From assembly GCA_029532625.1 (NCBI GenBank), contig JARFXM010000006.1, positions 3,100,001 to 3,164,000 of the forward strand: 64,000 nucleotides of DNA. The letters run 5' to 3'. The notes under the pieces were generated by a model. The model searched no databases. It was not told the origin of the DNA and saw only the letters and a program-made list of their open reading frames with translations. This document shows, piece after piece, positions 34,248 through 45,574 of the stretch. Every line of letters starts with the position of its first letter. The first letter of the stretch is position 1. Made by a program: the position numbers and the translations under genes. This stretch comes from Lomentospora prolificans. Taxonomy: Eukaryota > Ascomycota > Sordariomycetes > Microascales > Microascaceae.

Positions 34248-35783
34248 ACTGGATATAAGATTCGCGGATGAAAGGAAGTTTTTGAAAAGTTTTCCCTCAT
34301 TAGCTGGGCGTTTTGGATTGGGTTAAATCATAATACAAGCATGATATCAATATGAAGAATACTGTGTTCAGAAGCAACGGCCCAGAAAGCCAGTGACGCT
34401 AATGCTGGGAATGCACAACGAGATGTCTAGCTGGCCTAACTGATCCGTTCAAACGTTAAGTGAAAGGCAAGAGAGGTCCTAGGCCAGGATCCAGAGCCAT
34501 CGCGGTGGCCCCGATATATCGCGTCGGTCATGGACGGAATCAGTGCTCGGGCGAGAGTCGCAGAGAAAGAGGCCTAGTAAACACTTCCGACAGGTGGCGT
34601 ATAGACTTAAAGGGATCTGAGTTTGCTAGACAAAATGTAGCCCAAACAAGGTCACGCTTGGATATTGTTCGGGGGACACTTGCCTTGCCTTACTCCGATC
34701 AAGCGGAGAGGGGAATTGGAGCTCGCATAATTTTGAGCCGTCGTCGTTCCGCTCCTCTCGGCTTTATGAACACTGTTGGGTATTTCGAAGGGGTGGGAGC
34801 GCCTTTGACTGATAGCGCCTTTTAGATGCAATTAACCATCAAACTCTTGAGAAGTTGGAGGGTGAATTGTTTTCCGACTCCTGCGACTTCATGAAAGGCT
34901 TTTGCGACGACTCAATCGGTCCATGACGCACGACACCTTGAGCACCCTGCTCGTCGTGGTCTTTATGAACCTAACTCCGTATTTCGCTCCTTTTACTTTG
35001 CACCTGGGACCAAGAGGTTCTCTGATAAACACCATCATCGAATGAATGTATCCGAATAGAGTACAGTCACCGTCAACCCTGTTTTCGCCCCATTCGGTTG
35101 GGCTCCTCTAACTTCGAACGTCACTAATAACTGCGTCGGTTGTCACCTCAACTTACGGGCAACACCACGAAATTCATTTAACGCAAACTTATCGACGGTG
35201 GGGACTAGATTTGAGGAGTTGGATGAAAGATGACGAGTAAACTGATGAAGATCGGCATACATCACTGGGGCGAGGGATCATGCGCTGGTTCCGCAATATC
35301 AATGGAGCAACTGGGTCAAGAAATTGAAACACAAAGCGCGGATTCGGTCCACCACCATGCTTCCAGTCCCTTTTTCAACTAGTCATTTGAAGCTCACCCG
35401 ATCGATTGGGTTCACCTTGGCGACACTGTGAGGGTGAATTGATGTTTATTAATCCGACGGGGTAGACCCAGCGGAAATGAGGAGTATTAACTTGCGTCAG
35501 AAGCTGTGATAGTTTACTCAAAGTTGCACAATACCACAGGGATTTTCTTCCACCGAAAGACCAAATCTCGAGATCAAAAAGATATAGGTGACCGACACCC
35601 CAAAACTGGGCTAGTGGTGTCAGTTCATCAGCGCCTAGGGCATAATTGCCCACTTCGATGGGCCGGGCCGGTGAGGGTATGAAAAGGGCGCCATATGCGA
35701 GGCACAGTTGACCGGATGAAGAGGTTCAAATATATTCTTACCATAAGCGGAAACAATCTTGAATCAAAACGGAAGATCGATCA
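34248..35783. other. Intergenic region
   Basis: 1.5 kb after the permease stop with no supported gene. Confidence 0.5.
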
Positions 35784-36081
35784 AACCAAGCACGAGGCTA
35801 CAAGGCCGCCATGAGGAACCCCAATGTCTCTGAGCAGGCGAAGCAGCGCGCTGAGGACGTTGCTTCAGAACGAATTCGGCGGTGATTCGACGTATTCGGA
35901 CAAGGTACCGGAGAAGAAGAATCCGGGCAACGTGTAAGTTTACCTGCGGGATAAATAGCCCGTGATGACTATTATTAGTACTGACATTGCCGTCATCCCT
36001 AGCGCTGGTGGATTGAAGGCCGCCATCAAAAACCGCCAGGTTTCGCAGCAGGAAAAGAAGGAGGCCCAGCAGAATCAATGA
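35784..36081 (+). pseudogene. Conidiation-specific protein 6 (con-6)-like gene, frame-broken
   Basis: The first frame reads NQARGYKAAMRNPNVSEQAK (from 35784) and on through QRAEDV. The second reads LQNEFGGDSTYSDKVPEKKNPGNV (from 35863) and continues after an intron 35934-36002 (GTAAGT..CCTAG) with AGGLKAAIKNRQVSQQEKK, ending at TGA 36079-36081. The two units RGYKAAMRNPNVSEQAK and AGGLKAAIKNRQVSQQEK are the repeated con-6 motif (G-x-K-A-x-x-x-N-P-N-V-S). One extra base near 35862 puts the halves in different frames, and no start codon is clear upstream of 35784. Con-6 family proteins are small, hydrophilic and abundant in conidia. The copy is most likely a pseudogene unless the extra base is an assembly error. 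Confidence 0.65.
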
Positions 36082-36249
36082 TATGTAACTGGTTGTCTCC
36101 TTTAATATTATTCTAGGCGCTTCGGGCTTAATGGAACCTGCCGATAGGAGGATGAGTTGTTGAATATCATCAGAAACCCAGATGCCTGGCTCAAGGTAAT
36201 TAATATTAAGTGATATTAACATTGTATGTACTAGTTCATCAATGGCATC

Positions 36250-37505
36250 TCAAACTGTCTCCAACCACCTTGTAATAGCACGCATCATCACACCGTCGCT
36301 GTAGCCCACGAATGAATCAACCGCCGGCTGGACATGGACCTCGCCCTCGCATTCCACCGAAACAAAGGCCTTCCCATCAAGCACACTAAAGTCCGTCTTC
36401 CTATCCGCGACAACCATCTCAGCGTGCACATGATCCCGGGCGAATATGTTGCAGCTATCCAAGAGCACCTCGGCATTTCCAGCGGTAACCATGGCTTTGC
36501 TCACGACGCCTGGTCCGTCACGGCCAAATGCCTTGGTCCAAACCCGGGTAGCGTCAGGCGCCTCGCATAAGTTGGCCCAGACCTCCCCGTCATCCGGCTT
36601 CCATTCGCCTTTGAATCGGAGCGCCTGCGGCCTGTCAAGGTAGTCGTTCGATTCGTTGGTGGTGAAGCTTTCCTGGTCGACGTGCATCATGGTCCAGGGA
36701 CAGATGAAAAGCGCGGCCCTAAGTTGCTTGCCCGCGAGGTCCACAGGAGCCGCGTAGGGGGAGGGCTCGGCAAGGTGAGCAAGCAACGACCCGACGAGAT
36801 TTCCACCCGCGCTGTCCCCAGCCACGACGATATCCTCGATCTTTAATGAGCGGGTTTCCAGGAGGTATCGAAAGGAAGCGACAACTTGGACCAGCTGCGC
36901 CGGATACGGATACTCTGGCGCCAGGATGTACTCGAGGAAAACGACCTCCCTCGCCTTACACGCCTTAGCACACGCCAAAACCATGGGCATGTGCCCAGGG
37001 CCTACCATCGGATTGACGTAACCACCGCCATGAAGATAGAACAACGTCGGGCCAGTCGCCGAGGCCGAAGAAAGGGTAACGAAATGTAGAGTCGGTGGCG
37101 GCACGGTCAATCCGGCCTTGTAGACCGTGCTCTGGGCCTCGAGGGTGACGACTTTGACGGAGAGGCCGTTTTTGGCGCAATAGCCCTTGATTCCGTCGCC
37201 CGTAAGGACCCGCCGAGCGTTCCGGCGCCGGACGCCAGCGGGGACCACGGCTCTTTGTGCGCGAACGAAAGCAATGGCTAGCTTTTGGCGCCAGTGGAGC
37301 GGCGAACCGCGTTTAAGCACGAATGAAGCGATCCATCGCAGGACTCCGGGACATGTGGTTAGCTGTATGACGTACCAGGCTTCCGTGTCGTATGCACGAG
37401 TGATGAAGCTTAACACTCACGGACGAGGGGTAGGAGACCGAAAGACACAGCTTTGTCCCCTAGCGAAGTCGCGACGGACGGCTTTGCGTACAACTCTCGA
37501 CCCAT
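36250..37505 (-). CDS. Alpha/beta hydrolase, hormone-sensitive-lipase-like esterase
   Basis: Two exons: 37505-37421 and 37343-36250, with a 77-bp intron (GTGAGT..CCGGAG, branch-like CTAAC 17 bp before the end); product 392 aa. The frame without splicing opens only with GTG, so I use the ATG at 37505 (MGRELYAKPSVATSLGDKAV). The core has LFYLHGGGYVNP (oxyanion hole HGGG), EYILAPEYPYPAQ, and VVAGDSAGGNL with the nucleophile Ser in G-D-S-A-G-G. VTAGNAEVLLD supplies the Asp position and EVHVQPA the His. This is the bacterial-HSL/arylacetamide deacetylase type of esterase, acting on short acyl esters. No signal peptide is seen, and the substrate is unknown. Confidence 0.88.
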
Positions 37506-37895
37506 GTTTGACATAAATAACGTGATAGCATTAAAGGGTGACTCGAAGATCGCGAAAGGCTCGGCTCTAGAGCTGTCTCATACCAGAGACAGGGACGGCA
37601 TCCTGGACGATCAAAGGTGAAGTTTACGTGAGAAGGATGAGCTGAGATGGGGAAATTATGCCGAGGCACGCCTTCGCCTTTAGCGCCCACGATGAGGTAG
37701 CACCAGCGGCGGAGTTAAGCATCCATTTCCTTTAACGCCGAGATCGGACATCCCAAGGACCTGCGTTTGGATCGTACCAAGGTAGAGAACGTGTCATTAG
37801 TTCTATATAAGAAAGTAAAATGTAAACTATCATTATATATTCTAGGTCATAAAATATCCGGTCATAATTATGCGTCAATGGCGCAAGTAATCCTA
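37506..37895. other. Short spacer
   Basis: 390 bp between the esterase 5' end and the DUF3176 gene 3' end. AT-rich near 37800-37880, no gene. Confidence 0.6.
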
Positions 37896-40082
37896 TTACT
37901 CAGAGATGTGCTTCGGGAGCCCCGCAACATTTAGTCTCAGCCCGTCTTGGCCTTCCATTAATCCAATACGCGTCTTCTTCCTCAGCGACGACGCCTGCGA
38001 ACCTTGCATATCGGCTCCCCTAAACAACAGTTGTGTCCTCTCGTCGAAACCGTATGTGAGAGTGGGATATGCGCTCTCCTTCCAGACAGGCAGACCTAGT
38101 TTCCAGGTCTGGAGCATGATGACGAGGAAGTACAAAACACCGGCGAGAACGGCAAGGATGGGCGCGATGAGGAAAGGCCAATCGATGTTGACGCGGAAGA
38201 TGAATTCTTCAGTCACGCCCTCCTGCGTCATTCTGCCAGAGTCGCGGATGTGAATGGTGAGACGCTCGGCGAGCATTTCGAAGGTCCGGGTGAGGTTTTG
38301 GGACTGGCCGATGATCTGCGAGAGGCGAGAGCGCATACTATTCCTGACAGTAGTAGGGAAGACGAGGAGAGTCTCATTTGTGGGGTCAACGCCAAGTGTG
38401 AGCTCTGTAAGCGTTCGTTGGAGATCAATCACGCTGGCTTGGGTGAAGTTGAACAATCTAGGACCGGTTGCGTTGAGACGCTCTGCGTCCTCGTCGGGAA
38501 TGAGCACTTGAAAGTCGCTTCGGAATTTGGCAATCGGCGCGAGAGTAGGAAATCGTTCGCTCGTTAGGTGCTTTGACTTGTCATCCACCGCTAGACTGCT
38601 CCAAGAGAGAGGAACGCGATTTGCCCATGTCCCGAGGCGTTCTTCGGTCAAGACACCATTGTTCACGCTGGCATTCATCGCAGTGGCGCAAAAATACAGC
38701 CCACATTCGGTAGCGCTGATTGTTGCGTCTTCCCATTTCGTTTTTTGGTTTAAAAAGTCATCGGGCGCAGCTAGAATCAGGAAGGCTTGGAATAGAGTAT
38801 CATAATCCTGGAGGCTAATAGTGGTTTGGTAGTTGGTCGTGGTGTTGCCCGTGCGACTGACAAAGAGCGACCCGCCAAGCAGATTTACGTTCTCTGGGTC
38901 GTCTACGCTAGAGAGGCCGTCAAATTGTTGGATGTTGGCATAGGGAGCAGCGTATCTTGTGCAGGGGCCTGTTTGGGCGATGGTGGTCGCCGGGGGTTGG
39001 TTTGAGGCATTCTCTGATGTACACTTAGGCCGCTGAGTTCGGACGATTGTGTTGCTAACGTCCTTGCAGACGCTGCAGATGGCAGCGCTCGTGAAGATCG
39101 GGTACGTGCAGTTCCCCGAGGAGCAAGAGAAGGAGACCTTGGGGAATTTGGCCGTGGTGTCTTTGGCTCCGAGGAAGAATCCGTCGTAGATGGCGGACGA
39201 TAAGCCGAAATCCGATCGGAGGTCGAATGCGTCAGCGAACGTGCCATCGTCAAAGGCAAAAGCAGCCGCTGAGCCGCCAGCATCGGCTAAGCTTCCCATG
39301 GCCATGCGTTCGGCGTATGTGATGGCAGAGGTTCCAGCAGATTGGCTGAAGGAAAGTTCGCCGGTGAGGTTCACAGTAGCCTGTAGGAAGGGATCAAATG
39401 TGAGTGTGAGAAGGGTGACGACAGCACCAAGGGCCGCCCAGTTTCTAGCAAGGTTAATACAGTTAGTCTCATGCGTTTGCTTCTGTCTGTAGTGTTCGAC
39501 TCACATCGTCCTCGAACAAATAAGCAAGCTTAGGCTGCCCCAAGGTCCTCGGCTCGCTGAGTCAAAGACCTCGAACAAGCTCACGTTGCCCTGGTGCTGC
39601 CTAAACCAATTCCACTTCTGTTGACCTAGACATGCACTAATAGTGAAGGCCAAGCTAACTTTTGATATCACTCCCAGCGTCGATACGACGGTGTTGATGG
39701 AAGCAGGGAAATTCCAGTCCCGTACAGGTTTTCCGTTTTGCGTGACCATTAACACGATGGCCACGAGCAATGCGCCAATACTCAATATCATAGATCCGAT
39801 CTCCAGTAGCCATGCCGGGAGAGGTAAACCCCCGTGAATCATCCGGGGCTCGCTCTTGTCAGGATCCGGTATCATTCCGACGGTGTGATAGGCACTACTA
39901 CCTTTCTGCGGGGCGTATGGTTTCGGAGAAGTTGAGTCATAGCTAATCGGGGTCGAGTTGTATCTGGTCGAGTATCTGGCTGGGGCAGCCTGGACGTAAC
40001 CGCTATGATAGGAATTATCGTAGGTATTGAAGGGGTCCGGGTCGCTTTGCGGGGAGACACTATGATTGCGCGGCGCTGCCAT
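37896..40082 (-). CDS. DUF3176 membrane protein (tandem copy A)
   Basis: Two exons: 40082-39505 and 39444-37896, with a 60-bp intron; product 708 aa from MAAPRNHSVSPQSDPD. After about 100 polar cytosolic residues come three membrane segments: WLLEIGSMILSIGALLVAIV, TVVSTLGVISKVSLAFTISA and a third beginning NWAALGAVVTLLTLTF after the intron. GQQKWNWF and SLFEVFDSASRGPWGS between them are signatures of DUF3176. A long extracellular part follows, with Cys pairs such as CSSGNCTYP and CSVCKDVS. Near the end is a last helix (LIAPILAVLAGVLYFLVIML) and WKESAYPTLTYGFD. The function is unknown in fungi. It shares exon structure and most motifs with the gene at 41922-44131. Confidence 0.9.
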
Positions 40083-41921
40083 TGTGTCGGTAACGTCGTG
40101 TTGGTGACGCGCTTCCTGGAGCCACTGAGGAAAGATATCTCGATCAGTCTTCAGGTGGCTGGCCCATCCGCGGGTCGGCACCGTGGACTCGGGGCGATAT
40201 TAATAACCCTTGTCGCTGGTGTGTATGCTTTCCTCTGTTTCGGTGTGGCTGTTTCGGTCTCGCGATCGGAGAGAGCGCTGTTGTTTATGGTATCGTCATG
40301 GTATCACACCGGCAGAAAAGAAGGATAAACCAAGTCCAGGTGTGCATCCCCCAGATCGATAAAACTGCGACGGGAAGGATATTTAACGTTTTTGTTTCCT
40401 GGGGCCCCTTTGGCAAAGGTTGCATCCATGCCCAGTTCCCGCCCAGTGCACTGCTAATACCTCAAAGGCGGGTCCCTGAAACCCGGATGCCAAGCCCGTT
40501 GCCTTTGCTCGCCTCCCGATTCGCTGTTTTCGTCTGGGCTACTGGGCTCGGCGCTTTCAATCTCCAAAGGGGAAAGAGGTCGCAGGCTTGGTGGCACCGT
40601 TTGAAACTTGTAAGGGCCCGAATAAGCGCTGAATGCTTCCAATAATACTAAATCCCCACAGAATATTAGCAGACTGTGCCTGGCTGGGTGCTGGCGCCAC
40701 GCGATCCATTCAATTGACATATGCCAGCTGGCCAATGAGAAGGTCTCGTTGGCGATCAAGGGGGAAGGATACTTCTGCCGCCAGCACCCCGCCGAAACAG
40801 CCCAGACATGCTGGGTGATTTAAGGCTGACCGAGCAAAGAGGGTTTCCGGGCTGCATCTCAGATCAAGAGACCTCCATAACGATGTGCTGTTGCGTTTCG
40901 CCTAAGTTTTTTACCACAGCATCTGCTCTCCATTTCTTCACCTTGACGTTTAGTTAGCTGGGAGACTCGAGGCTGTCCTGCTTGTACATCTGCCCCGACT
41001 CACTGAACTCACCGAGTATTAGACTGCAGCCAGCGAGGAGTTGGCGCTATTTTTGGCGCCCACCGTTGTTGACCCATCAACCATTGGCTCAAATTTTCCA
41101 GTTGATCTGCCAGGCGCCAGGCACGGCAAGCCAGCCGACCGCCTATAAATGGAACCGCGGCCCCTGAAAACCTGCTTCCCTCGATCCATTGTCCCGGTTA
41201 AGCGCCGACGAGAGCTGGTTTTCCAAGCGACCTGGCGATCTGGGAAGGAAGCCAACTAACAGTTCGATATGATCGCGATTGATCAATTAGAGGGTGCATT
41301 CGATGCGACCAGGCGGTCGCCCTCATTCAATCCTATCTTGCGCTTGGTTTATCACTTTCTGAAACTTGAACCCTGCAAGCTGCAGTCTCTTCTACCATCC
41401 ACAATGAAAACAATGGAGCAGTGAGACCAGGCAAAGGGCTTGGGGAAATTTGCCATGGGGCCTTGAAACCATATGATACAATCAATAGTAGGGCCGTAAG
41501 ATCTAGGCCATGGACCTTTAAACGATAATCAATGGGTAAAAAACATGTGGGAAGCGGGAGTCACCTCTGTGGTGAGGTTGCCTTTTGAATCCTCACTGAA
41601 GCCAGAAGGGCTCGTGGAGCGAGCGCAAGCCCGCCCACCATCCTAGCATTGAGTCGGAACAGCTGGCAGTAGTGGAAGTCATTCCCGACAGGATATGTGA
41701 TGTCGTACGAAGGTACAGTAGGAGGATATAAGGAGTAGTGCAGAGATCACCTCTTGGCCAGCAGATGGTAAATGGCAGCAGGGATGTGCCCATTTAGCAG
41801 GCACAATCAGGGTGACTTTCGAGGAGGAAAATCGAATATATATATTATAGCATGATATCTTTTATTATATCTAGTTTTACGTTCATCATTAAATAGTTGT
41901 CAATTTCTTCTGAAAAAGGTA
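40083..41921. other. Spacer between the two DUF3176 copies
   Basis: 1.8 kb holding the promoter of copy A and the 3' flank of copy B. No supported gene; AT-rich around 41830-41900. Confidence 0.6.
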
Positions 41922-44131
41922 TCATGGAGACGCAGCGACGTTCAGCCTTAAACCGTCTTGCCCCACCATTAGTCCAATCTGTGTATTCTTCCTCAGCGAC
42001 TTGGCTGTGCCTCCACCTACTGATCCTTGGCTGTCCGCCCCCCTGAACAACGACTGCGTCCTTTCATCAAACCCGTAGGTGAGAGTTGGGTATGCACTCT
42101 CCTTCCACACCGGCAAGCCCAACCTCCAGGTCTGAAACATGATGACGAGGAAGTATACAAGGCCTGCCAGGACGGCGAGGATTGGTACGATGAGAAAGGG
42201 CCAATCGATGTTGATGAGAAATATAAACTCTTCGACGAGGCCCTCTTGCGCCATGCGTCCTGAGTCTCGGATGTGGATAGTAAGACGCTCGGCGACCATT
42301 TCAAAGGTGTGGCTAAGATTCTGCGAAGGACCAAGGATAGGTGAGAGGGCGGACACTCCACTGTTACGCGAGTTGGTGGGATAGACGAGGAGGGTCTCGT
42401 TGGTAGCTTCGTTACCAAGAGTTAAAAAGTCGAGGGTTTCCTGCATGCCGATGATGCTGGCTTGGGTAAAGTTGAAGATGCGCGGGCCATTGGCGTTCAG
42501 CTGAGCGGCTTCATCGTCGGGTATGGAGACTTGAAGGTCACTTCGAAGTTTGGGCTGGGGCCGGAGAGAGGGTGACACGTTGGCAGCGTAATTTTTCGAA
42601 TCTTTATCCACAGCAAGACTATCCCACGAACTCTGGACCCTATTAGCCCACACGCCGCGACGATTCTCGACCAGGAGGCCGTTGCGCATGGTAGCCTCTG
42701 TGGCGGCTGCGCAAAGATAGAGGCCGCATTCGGTGGCCTCAATGCTGGCATCCTCCCACTTTACTTCCTTCTGGATGAAGTTGTTAGGGGCGCGAAGCAC
42801 CAAAAAGGACGCAAAAAGAGTATCGTAATCCTGGAGGCTAATCGTGCTCGAGTAATCCAGGGTCGTATTGGCCGTGAGTATCACAAAGGGACTAGTGTCA
42901 CTCTGCGTCGTTTCCTCGCCTGTGGTATCGCTCGATTGCGACAGACCGTCAAACTGCTTGATGTTGGCGTAGGGGGCGACGTATTCCGTGCAGGCCGCAA
43001 TCAGGTCAATGTTGGTTCCCATTTTCTGGTTTGTTCCGTCGGAGAGTGAACATTCGGCACGACGGTTCTGGACAATGGTATTGCTGACATCGTTGCACCT
43101 ACTGCAAACAGCTGCACTTGTAAAGATGGGCCATGTGCAATTCCCAGTTGTGCATGAAAAGGTCACATTCGGATATTTTGCCGTTGTGTCTTTGGCTCCG
43201 AGATAGAAGCCGTCATAGATGGCGGCTGTCAGGCCAAAATCCTGGCGCAGAACGAACGAATCCATAACAGTACCATCTTCAAAGCGAGCAATTGCCCCAG
43301 TGCCACCGGGTTCTGCTAGGCTTCCCAAATTCATTTTCTCAGCAACAGCAATGGTTGAGTTAATAGTAGACTGGCTAAGGGAAAGCTCGCCTGTCAGGTT
43401 AACTGTGGCTTGGAGAAAGGGGTCGAAGGTGATGGTCAAGACGGTGACTATCGCGCCGAGAATGGCCCAGTTCCTGCACATGGTTTCGTGGTTAGTTCAT
43501 GTTCTTTTCTTGCCAAGGTAGCTCCTTTCTCGACCTACACAGTCCTTGTAAAAATTAGCAAGCCCAGGCTACCCCATGGCCCACGGCTCGCCGAGTCGAA
43601 TATCTCAAACAAGCTCACGTTTCCATGGTACTGCCTGAACCAATTCCATTTCTGCTGCCCCAAACACGCGCTGATCGTAAACGCCAAGCTGACCTTGGAA
43701 ATGACGCCCAGCGTGGAAACCACAGTATTGATCGAGGCGGGGAATGTCCACCCTGTGACGGGTTTTCCGTTCTGCATGGCCATGACGATGATGGCAGCAA
43801 GCAATGCCCCCATGCTTAGTAGCATAGACCCGATCTCGAGGAGCCACGAGGGGACTGGGAATCGAGTGTGGAGCGGTTGTGAGGAAAGGAGTCCTTCGGG
43901 CACGGTGCTGACGGACTGGTAGGCACCACCTTTGTCGGCAGCATATTGTGGTGCGTGTGTCGGCGTGAAACCTGTAGGGGCGGAGGAGTAGCCGGAGGGT
44001 GTCGGGGCATAGTCGGCCGGAGCGGGTTGGATGTAGCCACTGTGATAAGAGTTATCGTAGTTGTCTTGCGGGGAGAAGCCGGTGCTCTGCGGCGAAATGT
44101 TGGGGCCACTGTGGCCGCCGCTTGTCACCAT
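41922..44131 (-). CDS. DUF3176 membrane protein (tandem copy B)
   Basis: Two exons: 44131-43539 and 43473-41922, with a 65-bp intron (GTAGGT..TGCAG) at the same protein position as in copy A; product 714 aa from MVTSGGHSGPNIS. The topology is as in copy A: polar Tyr/Pro/Ser-rich N-terminus, WLLEIGSMLLSMGALLAAII, VVSTLGVISKVSLAFTISAC, NWAILGAIVTVLTITFDPF, long extracellular region with CTTGNCTWP and CSRCNDVS, terminal helix and WKESAYPTLTYGFDERT. The shared intron position and near-identical core show a gene duplication. The N-terminal tail and extracellular loops differ most. The function is unknown. Confidence 0.9.
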
Positions 44132-45574
44132 TGTCGCGGGGTATAGCTATAGCCGCCGGTCGGTCGCGCGACGACTGTCGAAGTCCGGAGTGGGAGGTAG
44201 TGTGGTGCCGCGATTTGAAAAAGAATCAAGATCTCCCCCAAAATAACTGCAGAGTACAGCTTTTTACGATCCCTTTCGCGAGAGGTAGAGGGAGAAATGA
44301 TTTCCCCGCTGCCTGAATTCCATCGCCTGGATTAAGTGGGCGACGGTTTCGTAACATCTGCACCTGGATTGCGGCGCAGGGTTTCTATTTATTTATTGCC
44401 TGGAGGGCGGATGGGTGGTTTTTTCTCGATGACTATTCGCCTGCCTTAAAGCGGGTCATCCTGAAACCGAGCCAGCCAAGATCCAGCAAGAAGCAGGGAT
44501 TTAAATGGGCTTTCCTGGCTGGCACAGAGTATCAGGTAGGATGAGTGGCTGGTCAGAATCCTTCCACTGTCCTTCCTGTCTCTGACCCGGATGGAAATTG
44601 AAGGTGGCTGAGTCGCCTCCATGCTCAAGCAACCGAGTTCGCTGGAATTGGCAATGTGCGGTCAGAAACGCCAGTTGGCTGCTTGACAAAGCCGCTGGAG
44701 CTCTCTCAGATTGAATGGTCAACGGTCCTTGTATCGCGCGACTGGTTTTCCATAAAAAATGGTGATTTTCTCGACGGTGCGACGGTGTACAGATGCGTTG
44801 GCAGGATTGGAGCCGGTAATATCAGGGGTTCGGCATGGCCAAAAATGGCGGGGCTCCAGGGCCTGAGCAAGCCCACATTGCTGGCTGGCTGGCCAGCCAG
44901 CTGGTGAAACCATGGTTGCCAGCTCAGGCCCGATTCTCTAGGTACTTTCCCTCTGTGGCTGCGGTAGAGGTGGCAGGTCCCGTCCGCACATCACAGCTGG
45001 CATTCGAGTCCAAGCACTCCGGCGCAATACAATATGCACTCAGGCGCAATCCAATATCCTTCACCCACTCGTGATCTCTCATTCCGCCCGAATTCAGGTC
45101 TCGTTGTGTCACGTGCGCTTATGTGATAAGGGTTGCCTGTCCCATTTCGACATCAAAGAAGGGGAGCTACGAGAATATCCGACAACTGTATTTTATATAG
45201 TCTTGGTGAGGGACTGGTTAACTATGCCCCTGGTTAAAAAACACGCGGCTTGATTAATGGCGTCCATCTCGTTATCGATTCTCCCGGAAATATGGACGAA
45301 ATGTTTCTGTAAATAGATGCTGGGCATCCTCATGGCAAATCGTGCGCGTAAGATGGCTGGGGCTGAAGTCCCCGCATCTAATACAACAAACCCTGCATTG
45401 GAAGGAGCATCACGCGCATCCAACCGCGTGAGATTGGTTTGACTGCGCGCGCCCAGAACAAGGACGGTAAAATTTTGCGCCGTTATATTTGATGATTTGA
45501 GGAATCGCAGCTGCACCCCTCACACTTGCACCGGACTCTGGCGTTGCCTGCGTCCAAATTTATAAGATACAATA
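44132..45574. other. Divergent promoter region rich in GCTGGC motifs
   Basis: 1.4 kb between DUF3176 copy B and the CorA-like gene. No gene is seen. GCCAGC/GCTGGC and CTGGC strings recur between 44460 and 44940, including the palindrome at 44884-44901. Confidence 0.5.
44884..44901. repeat. 18-bp perfect palindrome
   Basis: GCTGGCTGGCCAGCCAGC reads the same on both strands. It lies in the divergent promoter region and could bind a dimeric factor, which is inference. Confidence 0.6.

Noticed and set aside
37344..37416. N-terminal part of the esterase read directly from the long frame
   Set aside because: It begins with GTG; splicing to an upstream ATG exon uses good donor, branch and acceptor sites and gives a better N-terminus.
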